Shown here in pieces: positions 55,312-64,000 of a stretch of 64,000 bases of DNA (positions within the stretch are counted from its first letter, which is position 1; every line of letters starts with the position of its first letter). The DNA lies in assembly GCA_030704615.1 (NCBI GenBank), contig CM060731.1:88640756-88704755 (forward strand). The letters are read 5' to 3'. The notes below the pieces were generated by a model that worked only from the letters and a program-made list of their open reading frames with translations, was not told where the DNA came from and did not search any database. Origin of the DNA: Takakia lepidozioides. Taxonomy: Eukaryota > Streptophyta > Takakiopsida > Takakiales > Takakiaceae. The translations under genes were made by a program, and so were the position numbers.

Positions 55312-56204
55312 TTAAACTTGCTCCACTTGTGAGGGAAAGATAAAGGGCTGGTCATTTTCAGGAAGCGTACGACTAGTAAAGTCCACCAGTGTGAAACCAT
55401 ACTCGTCGTTCTTCATGTTGGCATTTCGACCCACCATGTTGGCCTTCACCCAAGTGCACCTGAATAGAAATAGAATAGGCTGCAATGTGTCATAGTCTAA
55501 CTGTAATATTTGATTGATATTGACTCCAACGTATTGAAGAGAAGCCCTCACAAGATTGGAATCAGATGACTGTCTTATTCAAAGACAGAACATACCCCAC
55601 TATCGAAAGTCACATGGGCTCGTCCATCAGTCATTCTCACCCTATAATGGTTTCCATAGGCCCTCATACTAGGATATGACTTCACTGTGAAAGAGGGCGG
55701 TACACTCAATCTCACCACATCCATATCCACATCCTCCCATGTTGATTGTGCACTTGCTATAGCACAGGGGAGCCATTCCTGGAAAGGGGATGGTAATTGG
55801 AGGTGTGGAGGGTAATCCACACGAGGCTGTCTTCCATGACGACGAAGACCATGCTGCTCTGCTACGAAGGCTTCCCTACCAGCATCCACTCCTTCTCTCT
55901 CAGTTTCGTATACTCTGCACATAAAATTGGCATCAAGGGAATAAATGGGCAGCCTGCAAATTTCACCATGCTGCTCTTGCAATAAAACCCAGCCATCAGT
56001 GATGAAGAAAACAAACAAAAAAAGAACATACCTGAGAAATTGGGCAGTATAAGCAACCAAGTTGTGAAGCACATAAATGTGGGCTGCATCTCGCACGGTT
56101 GGTGACATGGACTTTTTGAGGGCATTGCCCAACCATTGATCATCCTCATTTGATCCCACACCGGACGTTGGGTATGCTTGAATTCTGCAATGCACTTCGT
56201 GCAA
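55312..56204 (-). mobile_element. CACTA (TNP2-type) element remnant: conserved C-terminal domains
   Basis: The minus strand carries HIYVLHNLVAYTAQFL (DUF4218-like end), an intron-like gap, then ETEREGVDAGREAF…, AYGNHYRVRMTDGRAHVTFD, and finally LQLDYDTLQPILFLFRCTWV and EYGFTLVDF…FIFPSQVEQV, which resembles DUF4216. These regions follow the transposase domain in plant CACTA TNP2-type genes. The transposase-like fragment at 62380-63140 is on the same strand and upstream, so both may come from one broken element. Confidence 0.65.
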
Positions 56205-56589
56205 AACCCCAGTGCTTCATCTATTGCGTACCCTTAAGCCATACTACCTTATGGTCTAGCCTTGTTTCGAACGTAACCCTTCAGGTCTTTAAGGTACCGT
56301 TCCATGGGGTAACACCACCTAGCGCCTACAGGCCCACAAATTGTCTATCTTGTCCACGAGATGAATGACAAAGGTGTGTCATCACATCGAACAAGGAAGA
56401 AGGAAACTCCTTCTCCAAAAGGCGGCCGTTTTCTCTCCATAACAGGAAGAGCCCTGGTTGCTAACCAAATCCTCATAGCTAGGATCTGGTAATTTGCTTC
56501 TACCTGGGGTTCGAACTCCAAAATCATTCAAGAGGTTAAGAGAATCTGTATCAGGAACTCATATGGGGGGCCAGTCATCTTTCCAGTAT

Positions 56590-57720
56590 AAGCGCCCACA
56601 AGTCTCCCGGTAGCAAATTTGCCTTCCAAAGAAAAAAGGGGGTTTAGGGGTTCTTGACCCAGAAAATCAGATTCAAGCCTTATTGGATAAATGGATATCC
56701 AGATTCCTTGGACCGGAAGGAGGTTGGTGGAAACTCTTGGTGGCAGATAACATCACCATCAGCTCCCCTCTTGCAAACTTGGACTGGGCTCCCTCGTTCA
56801 GATGGATCACTCAAGGTTTCAAGCATAAAGCCCTCAGCTCTTCTCTGTAGAAATCGATTTGGTGGGCTTGGGGCAAGTTCAGGCCCTTCCTCCGAAAGCA
56901 AGATCCTTCTTCTTTCCATGAAACCCTGAGGCAACACCTCTTCCTCAACAGCCTTCCACCTTCTCCATTGGAAAGGAGTCAGGTCAGAAGATGGGGGAAC
57001 CTAAGGGATTCTCACAAGTCTCTCACCTCTGGAACCGCACCCCATTTCACTTCAGAATGCTCTGGGTTATGCTCGTTTGAGAGCTGGCATTCCAACCATC
57101 CTATAGTCTATCCCAAACTCCTGAAGCCTCCATTTTAAGGCACGGTGTGCAACCACCCCACCTCAATAGTGGGTAACTGTCCCTTCTCAACCCTTCCAGG
57201 TGATTTTTGTGACGGAGGCCATTAACTCCTCTATCTCAGGCTATGGTTTTCAAGCGGATCCCTTCTCGGGAACCCTCAAACTAGTCTCCACACATAATGT
57301 CCATATCCTTGCAGCAATGCTTAACCCATCAATCTGTCAGTGGTCTGAGCCTTCCAAAGACTTCAATCCCTACCCCTCTCAGGGTATGCCTATCCTGACG
57401 TGGCTCACCATGACCTCTTTTGCCTGGATTGGGGGCCTTCCATTGTAGGATCTGCAAGTTTACCCGGCGGAGTGATTGTGGAGCTTTCTATGACCTCACG
57501 GTCGCTGCTAAACTTGCCTGGGCTAAGATTTGTGCAAAGATTGACAGGAGATCTGAGCGCAGGACGGCCCTCCTCGCCATTTTCGCTTCTTCATGGGGAA
57601 GACATGAAATCATCTGCTTTGCGCTGATGCTGACTCCATTTCCTGGCCAGGGACTATTCCCCTCCTCTGGCAACATCATCGAGCCCCCATCTTCAACATC
57701 CCCTGAGTTTGATAGATCAT
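56590..57720 (+). mobile_element. L1-like LINE fragment, C-terminal
   Basis: It reads KGGLGVLDPENQIQALLDKW, then WWKLLVADNITI, and further on FHCRICKFTRRSDCGAFYDL and AAKLAWAKI. GGLGVLD…ALL-x-KW is the L1 block after the RT. Stops break it. A 3' UTR-like end (AATAAAGCTCTAAGGAGC) appears near 58030. Confidence 0.72.
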
Positions 57721-58307
57721 AAATAAATTGGAAGCACATCAGGACTGTAGCCACATCTAGGCTTCATTTTCCTAGATAGGTTGTTGTCCCTTTCCTTTGG
57801 TACTTTTGATTCCGCTTTGCAATGGAGCTCTTGCTCAAGCTACCTGATCTAGGGTTCCTTCACGCCCAAACTTTCAGAGAAAACAGTCTCCATTCTATAG
57901 CTACCTTTCGCTATAACTTAGTTTAGTGAGACCTTGGTCTCCTGGTGTTTGCTCGATCAGGCCTCATGGCAGCCTCTGCGCATGTAAGGATTTTTTTTTT
58001 TTTCCCTTCAATAATATTAATAAAGCTCTAAGGAGCTACCTCCTCTTTTCCTAAATTAGAAAACAAAACAAATTTTCCCCAAAATAATCCCAAATAAAGG
58101 GCCTCTGTCCCCTGTTTTCTATTAGAAAGAGAAAAATAGTTGAAATTCAATATCTCTCACACCATAGGTCCAAAAATTATGAACCCGCCTCGATGCACCC
58201 CTACTCATCAAGGGCTTTCCAGCGATATCAAGAACCTGGGCAGAGGGCTTGCGGGAGATCTCAACGATGCTACAACAAACAAAACAAAACAAACTACCAA
58301 ACTTAAT

Positions 58308-58677
58308 AGAGTTATCCGTTAAGTCACCCTGCCTTCCGCCCCTTAATAATCCCCACAATGCCTCTGGTGGGCACTTTGCACGTATCCGTTAAGTCGAGCA
58401 TACGCACTACCAAAAGAGGAACTAAGGAGAGGGTGAGCCTGCAGCAGCGGGCCCATGTCTAAGGTGCGCACCTGTTAGGCTCATGTCCCGGAGCAGAATG
58501 CTAAAAACCAAATACAAGATTAAACGCGTTTTACGCTCATATAGGTGTTAATTTGAGTCTGGTCCTCTCTTTTTCTCTCTTGTACTTTGTTCGCATGCTC
58601 TTTTGACATTTATTGCACTTCAGCTTGCCAAATTGGCCTAACTCACCCTCCATCCCCTCGACTTAACGGATAACTCT
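58308..58677. mobile_element. Small inverted-repeat element (MITE-like)
   Basis: AGAGTTATCCGTTAAGTC at 58308-58325 and its exact complement at 58660-58677 enclose 370 bp, flanked by AAT on both sides. A third TATCCGTTAAGTCGAG is at about 58384. There is no coding sequence. Superfamily is not assigned. Confidence 0.65.
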
Positions 58678-60700
58678 AATACATAGATATGAATAAATAA
58701 AGTAATATTTAGAGCACTGTATTAGAGCAGATTTGACAAAAAAGATTTATGGTTTTGTTTTTGTTTCTCCTGGGTAGTTCGGGCAGCTTTAGTAAGGATG
58801 GACGTTGCCCATTATTGACGAAATTTGTCATGGTTTTAGTCATGGTTAACTAGAATTACCCACTTCTAGTTAATTAGGACATTTTGGATATTTATATTTG
58901 TATTTTGTGTGTTGGGACTTCATTTGGTCTCATATGCCAAGTGAGGTGTCAAGCCTCACTTGGGACATGGGGATGGGTTTTCCCCTTGTGAGTGTGGAGG
59001 AGAGCTCATTTTCTTGTAGTTGAGCCTCCATGAGCCTCTCTCACCTCCATAGCTCTAGGTATTGAGAGGGAATGTGTTGAGGGCTTTGTTGATAGAACTG
59101 ACATGCACCCTTCCTTGCAAATACCTTGCAAGCACAAGAGCTCTCCTAGCTCTCTACCTCCTTACATACAAGTGCAATACTAATCCTTACACTTTGCACT
59201 CACAAGCATAAGGTCATCTTCTTGTAGTGATAATGAAAGTGAACATAATGGAAACACTCCATTCATGAATCCACTCAATCACATAAACTAAGTCAAGCCA
59301 AGGGCACCTTTGCTAAGGAATCCAAGGGGTTGGAGAGCTCAAGGAGAGAGCTCTTGTGCTTGCAAGGTGTTGTAAGGGAGAGTGTGTTTGCATTGCATCA
59401 AAGAGGTGGAGAGCTCAAGGAGAGAACTCTTGAGTTACAAGGCTTTGCAAGTATTGCAAAGAGAAAGTCTTGTGTGTGTGGAAGCAAAAATGTTTGAAAG
59501 TTTGAGAAGAAGGAGCGTCATCTCTTGTATCTCAAATGTTGTGATAACCATTTGCCAAGGAAGTGGCTTCTATGGTGAAAAGAATGCATTGAGGGTTTGT
59601 AGAAGCATTATTGTGCACCAAGGGTTTGAGAGCTTGGAAAAGAGCTCTTGCATCACAAGAGAAGTGTCTTGTGTGTGGAGAAGATAGACACTAGGGTTTC
59701 AAGAGCAAGCTTTAGTTGTTCATGGTGTGAGAGAGAAGCCAAAGAGTGGCACATGCTTGGGTTGGAAACACCATTGAAGGAGTACAACAAGGGTAGCTTG
59801 AGGAGCATTGAGTAGCTCAAGAGAAGCTAAGAAGTGGTTGTTTTATCCATGGTGAAATGAAGCCAAGTGGGGTTTCATTTGGTTGACAAACAAGCAAGCT
59901 AAGGCGCTAGAAGGGAGTGTTTTTGCTAGTTCTATGAGTTCTTGGATTGCTCTTGGTGAAGCAAGTGGTTGACCAAGCAAGTGGCGCATGTGTGGAGTAA
60001 GCTTTCCAAATGTGGCTTCCAACTTGAAGCTTGATGAGAGCTAGAAGGTGAAGTGAGCAAGTTCATTCCTTTGTGTATGAGGTGGTGCATGTGTGGAGCA
60101 TGTTTTTGGCTTAAGCTTTGCTTTTTGAAGCTTGAGAGGAGTGGCTCTTGAGCTAGCAAGTGAAGGGAGCTTGAATGACCAAGGTTTGAGAGGAGGCAAG
60201 GCTTGGTGGCTTGCTAAAGGAGGGGGTGCATGTTGTGGAAGAGAAGCCAAGGAGCTACATAGGCTAGGGCTTGAAGACAACAAAAACAAACACTTGGAGA
60301 GCATCAAGAAGCTCAAGATGACCCTAAAGGGAAGCATGTGGGTGAAAATTCTATACATGATGATGTGAAGCCTAAAGCATTGAAGAGCTTGGAGCACATG
60401 TGGGAGATCATTGGAGGTGGTCTTCATGAAGAAATGAGATTGTGGCTCAAGGCATGCATAGCAACTTCAACCATACATTAGGATGGACAAGTCAACACTA
60501 CAACAGATCGTGGTATATATGACTGTATATATGACTATCCCGTAGTCATAAACGGTACATATGACTGCAATGACTTTAAGTCGTGCAAACCAAGTGAATA
60601 CAATGAGTACAGTATGGTCAGTCATGGATGACTGCAGTCAGATGAACCAAGTGATACATCTCACTGTCGTGTGGCAGTAATATGTACTTCTACTTAGTAT
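58678..60700. other. Repetitive GAGAGCTC-rich DNA, no gene
   Basis: 58935-58958 has a hairpin (AAGTGAGG…CCTCACTT). From 59330 to 60430 phrases such as GAGAGCTCAAGGAGAG, CTTGTGTGTG, AGCTTGAGAGGAG and CAAGCAAGTGG recur irregularly. It looks like an old non-coding repeat. 60510-60620 repeats TATATGACT. Confidence 0.4.
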
Positions 60701-61740
60701 GCTGCTACAAAGCAGGGATAGAGTGTGGGTTCAGATTCATCGAAGAGGGCCAGACTTCAAGCTCGACATTACCTACAATTCCATGTGGATCATCAATAGC
60801 TACTAGCAACCTGCATGGGTAGATGGTCAACTGGAAGCTGCAGCAGCAGCGACGGAATTGATAAAATCAGGCACTGCTAATGAAGGCACCTTCTTCAACA
60901 CATTTTCACCTTGTTTTTCTTTCTTATCAGAATCGACCCTAAGATTCCATGTTGAATTCTGCAAGTTAGCTGGTTGAGTGAACCTTTGATAGTTGGAGTG
61001 ACTTTGACATGATACTGTCAATGTGACAATATGAAAGTATCCTGAAACAGGTAACAGAGATGGGGTGAAGCTGTGGAATGCATACTTTTCTTACCCATTC
61101 AATGGTGGGACAATCGAGGCAAGAAGGTGAATGTCTGTTTGATTATAGAGAGTAGCAGATTCAATTGAGCATAGGAACAAGTGTGATAAGTTGAGTTGGG
61201 TGTTTCCTAGAACAAATCTAGGCTGTCATCGTCAGCTGCTAGCAGCAAAGCAAGGATGTATGCATGATTTGTGCATAGCCATGGATAGCTGAAGGAGCAG
61301 AGATAGAGTGTGGGTCCAGATTCATCCAAGAGGGCCAGAAAGAGGTCCATGGTGACATCGTCAAAGCTGGAATTGTACCGGATGTCATTATGAACACTAC
61401 CCTGGTGGACATGTATGCCAAATGTAGGTGCATTAAGGATGCGAAGGGAGTTTCCAACACTATGGCTGAACGAGATGTGGTGTCGTGGAACGCGATGCTT
61501 GCAGTATGCACAGCAAGGACGTGGTATGGAGGCTTTGGAGACCTATGATCAAATGATGGGGGAAGGGGTGAAGCCTGACCACATCACGTTTTTGTGCATT
61601 TGCAATGCATGTGCAAGCCTGGCAGCTCTGGAAAAAGGCACAAAAGTCCATGGCAACATTGTCAGAGCTGGAATTGTACCAAATGTCATTCTGAACAATA
61701 TCCTCGTGGACATGTACATGCAAAATGTGGTTGCACCCTA
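60700..61740 (+). pseudogene. PPR protein gene relic (PLS-type repeats)
   Basis: At 61330-61505: VHGDIVKAGIVPDVIMNTTL, VDMYAKCRCIKDAKG and AERDVVSWNAML. After a frameshift near 61508: GRGMEALETYDQMMGEGVKP, DHITFLCICNACASLAALEK and GIVPNVILNNILVDMYMQN. These are pentatricopeptide repeats of the plant organelle RNA-editing type. A partial duplicate (AGAGTGTGGGT…AGAGGGCCAGA) is at about 60719. No start, and truncated after two repeats. Confidence 0.8.
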
Positions 61741-62379
61741 TCCTGCTGATTTGTTGTTGTGCTGGAACAGTAGCAAACGTAGAAAGACATACGCATTTTA
61801 CATCTGTTGTTATCTTCAGTGCATATGTAGTGTCATTTGCACTTTGTCAGACTATTGTTTGAGGAGTCAGATTTTGGGACTCCAGTGCTATATCGTAAAT
61901 TTGACTGGCAGCAGTTTAAGAGAAGCTCTTACATCTACTGCTGTCTTTAAGTGCCTATGTTTTGTCCTTTGCACTTGCCGACTTTGTTCTTTCCTGTGAT
62001 TCTTGCCTGGGTATAAAGCATTCATTTGCAGAGTCATTTTTTGTCTCTTTGTTCTTCCATTTGTTCTTCTCTTTGTTTAGTATTGAATAATACTAACCCT
62101 AATATCTACTAACCCTAACGAGATAAGCATAGTCGTGGTTTTGTCTGTCCAATACATTTGAAAGTTCAAAACAACCCCTCATATGACACGCAGATCCTCC
62201 TCATGGATATGCCACGTGGCAGTTTCGGGAGACACCATATGGCGCACATCCACAAAACCTCAAAGACACAGCTATCCATGCCTCTGCCCATCATGCATTC
62301 ACCCTTGCCTTGCTGTTAACAGCTGACAATGAAAGGCTCGAATTGTTCTAGGAAACACCCAACTCAACTTATCACACTA
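61741..62379. other. No gene recognised
   Basis: T-rich sequence after the PPR relic, without coding support. Confidence 0.4.
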
Positions 62380-63145
62380 GTTCATATGCTCAATGGCCAT
62401 TAGGAAGAAATTTACGGTAGTTGGGATACACCATCTTGTGAAGATGGCGGGAGCTATGTGCAAAGATCATCGCCACAATGCAAGCATGCATGTTACCCTT
62501 TGGTGCTTAGCCCCGAGCAAACAGTTAGTCCTGTACTACACATCCCGCCACATTAGCAAAAACAAAAAGTTGTCATGTGCATGATCCATAATGCCATCTA
62601 CCCCACTACGGTGCACAAGACTGTCGCCGCTACTTCAATCAATCCCAATCCTCATCGATATTATCCGGCATTGACAAGTGAATGTGCGCGGGTTGTTCAT
62701 GGGGAACATAATATACCTGGATAATCATGCATTGTCCAAAGCAATATGCCTCTCATATGAAAAGATTGTCCGGCCATAGGGTCAAGTGAAGCATCCAATG
62801 CCGGGACCCCCCTCCATAGCTCCTTAAGTTCATCAACAAGAGGTCGCAAATACGTGTCCATGTTTGCCACTTGTTTTTTCCCTATGAGACATTCACATCA
62901 TTGTTTCAATGCTCCACCAATATGCAAATTATACTACAAAATGAATTACACGTCTTACTCCATGATTATGTCACTAATCAATCTTGCATCCGAATTGCGT
63001 CAGAGATCAGAAGTTTAATGTAAAGTCTAAGGCAATAATAAACATGAAATGAGTACACTCACCTGGCACAATGGCAGCCAACATGATATGGCATTTTTTA
63101 ATTGAAAGATACGGAGGGATGTTGTAATTCACCATGGTCACCGGC
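62380..63145 (-). mobile_element. CACTA (TNP2-type) transposase fragment
   Basis: Minus strand: STWPVTMVNYNIPPYLSIKK and LAAIVPG, a GT donor (GTGAGTGT) and an AG acceptor before 62885, then NMDTYLRPLVDELKELWRGV, FHMRGILLWTMHDYPG and, after decay, KMVYPNYRKFLPNGH near 62386-62435. This is the conserved order of the transposase_21 (TNP2) domain. It begins right next to the C5-methyltransferase relic. Confidence 0.8.
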
Positions 63146-63159
63146 CAAGTGGAATGACT

Positions 63160-63630
63160 ACATGACTGGACAGAGTGAACCTACTGCAGCTGCATCCAAC
63201 AATACAGCTGGTCCAATCCATGATCGGATCTGATGTACACTGGCCATAATCCTGGCCCAAGAATCCCCCATGAGATGAACATTCTCCACGATGTAAGCTG
63301 GAGACTGCACTTGCCTCACCTGCAAGTCACGCAACACTTGCAACATCAAAATAGATGCGATCGTGCATCATGCAAACCATTACCATGACTTGCGGGAGAA
63401 TGTCCTTGGCAAGGCCACCCTCATATCACCAAGTCAATGGGACCATGCCGATCCAAATCATCCGCCCCCAGCATGGTAATGTCTGCTGGCAAAGCCTTTT
63501 GGTACCCTTGAATTGCTGAGAGAGGCAACAACTCAGGATACTGATATGTGAGTAAGGCAACATGGCGCATGGAAACACGCCGAGCAATCTCATCCTTCTC
63601 AAGGAGAGGTCACTTCCAAATATTACCATT
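63160..63630 (-). pseudogene. DNA cytosine-C5 methyltransferase relic
   Basis: Minus strand: EKDEIARRVSMRHV…LPADITMLGADDLDRHGPIDLVI, stop, GWPCQGHS…HDARSHLF (motif IV PCQ and the RSxLF segment), stop, then in the next frame VLRDLQ…PAYIVENVHLMGDSW (motif VI ENV), SWIGPAVLLDAAAVGS. The motif order IV, V, VI is that of C5 methyltransferases. The catalytic Cys codon survives, but two stops and a frameshift kill it. It ends in a junction with the CACTA transposase fragment. Similar enzymes are known to have been captured by retrotransposons. Confidence 0.78.
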
Positions 63631-63639
63631 TGACGTGCA

Positions 63640-64000
63640 AAAAAATATAGGGTGCCAAAAATTCTGAGAAAATAAAATTTAGAATATATTTAGAAATACT
63701 ATAGGATACTAATATATTGGCGCCACCACATTTAAATTAAAATAGGGTCCAAAATAAAGACGGATTCTTCAAAAAAATAAAACTAATATAGGGTGGAGAT
63801 AAATTAAAGGGACACGTGTCGATCAGTGACACGCAGCGGAGAGGGCGTAGGCGCATGTGCACAACAACCCTAGGCTTCCCTCTCTCCTGTCGGCTGCAAT
63901 TCGTGGTGACATTGTGCTAGACAGACAGAGAGAAAGGGTTGTGCACTCAGTGGTGCAAGCATTGTGGCCCACAGGTTTTGAAGCTTGCAGGGCGTGACAA
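63640..64000. other. No gene recognised
   Basis: AT-rich to 63800, then moderately GC-rich with ACACGTGTCGATCAGTGACACG-like symmetric words (core GTGTCGATCAGTGACAC). No coding support. Confidence 0.4.

Noticed and set aside
59382-60427. Apparent reading frames in the 59-60.4 kb repeat
   Set aside because: They follow the GAGAGCTC-type repeat composition on both strands and show no domains.

Overview
The window reads as nuclear DNA of a green plant. Its genes have several spliced GT-AG introns. A plastid-type anion transporter, a plant-type secreted aspartic protease and a PPR gene relic are present, and the mobile elements are of plant type: chromodomain Ty3/gypsy, L1-like LINEs, CACTA, MULE, hAT MITE and tRNA-derived SINEs. 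A Penelope-like reverse transcriptase relic, DNA-methyltransferase relics with mobile or bacterial-type relatives, and a plant-style PPR relic together suggest a non-seed land plant (bryophyte, lycophyte or fern) or a close streptophyte alga. The species cannot be fixed from this sequence alone. No tRNA, rRNA, CRISPR or prokaryotic operon is seen.

Layout: 1-3.25 kb, the 5' part of a nuclear-looking coiled-coil gene (minus strand, runs off the left edge). 4.2-6.4 kb, the 3' end of an L1-like LINE split by a short non-autonomous CACTA element. 7.0-13.3 kb, an 11-exon gene on the minus strand that joins a ParB-like domain to a beta-class (N6-adenine/N4-cytosine type) DNA methyltransferase-like domain; two of its introns hold 17 short palindromes, most with paired GATC sites. 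14.45-14.7 kb, a relic of a second copy of that gene. 15.7-29.3 kb, one L1-like LINE interrupted by a chromodomain gypsy element (itself hit by a second copy of the same CACTA family), by an antisense LINE fragment with a restriction-like endonuclease, and by a second gypsy element. 30.6-34.2 kb, a decayed MULE-type transposase. 36.3-42.5 kb, an intact 10-exon PHT4/ANTR-type plastid anion transporter (minus, 587 aa), with a hAT MITE in intron 3. 45.0-52.5 kb, an intact 10-exon A1-family aspartic protease (plus, 503 aa), with a Penelope-like reverse transcriptase relic in intron 5. 52.5-64 kb, decayed repeats: SINE, gypsy Gag, CACTA and LINE fragments, a MITE, a PPR relic, and a cytosine-C5 methyltransferase relic that abuts a CACTA transposase fragment.

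The transporter and protease are the two clearly healthy genes. They are divergent, with 2.46 kb between their start codons. Most of the rest is mobile DNA at various stages of decay. The most unusual locus is the ParB/methyltransferase gene with its GATC-bearing intronic palindromes. This copy has at least two lesions (a lost splice donor and an in-frame stop), so whether any copy of the family is active must be settled elsewhere in the genome.
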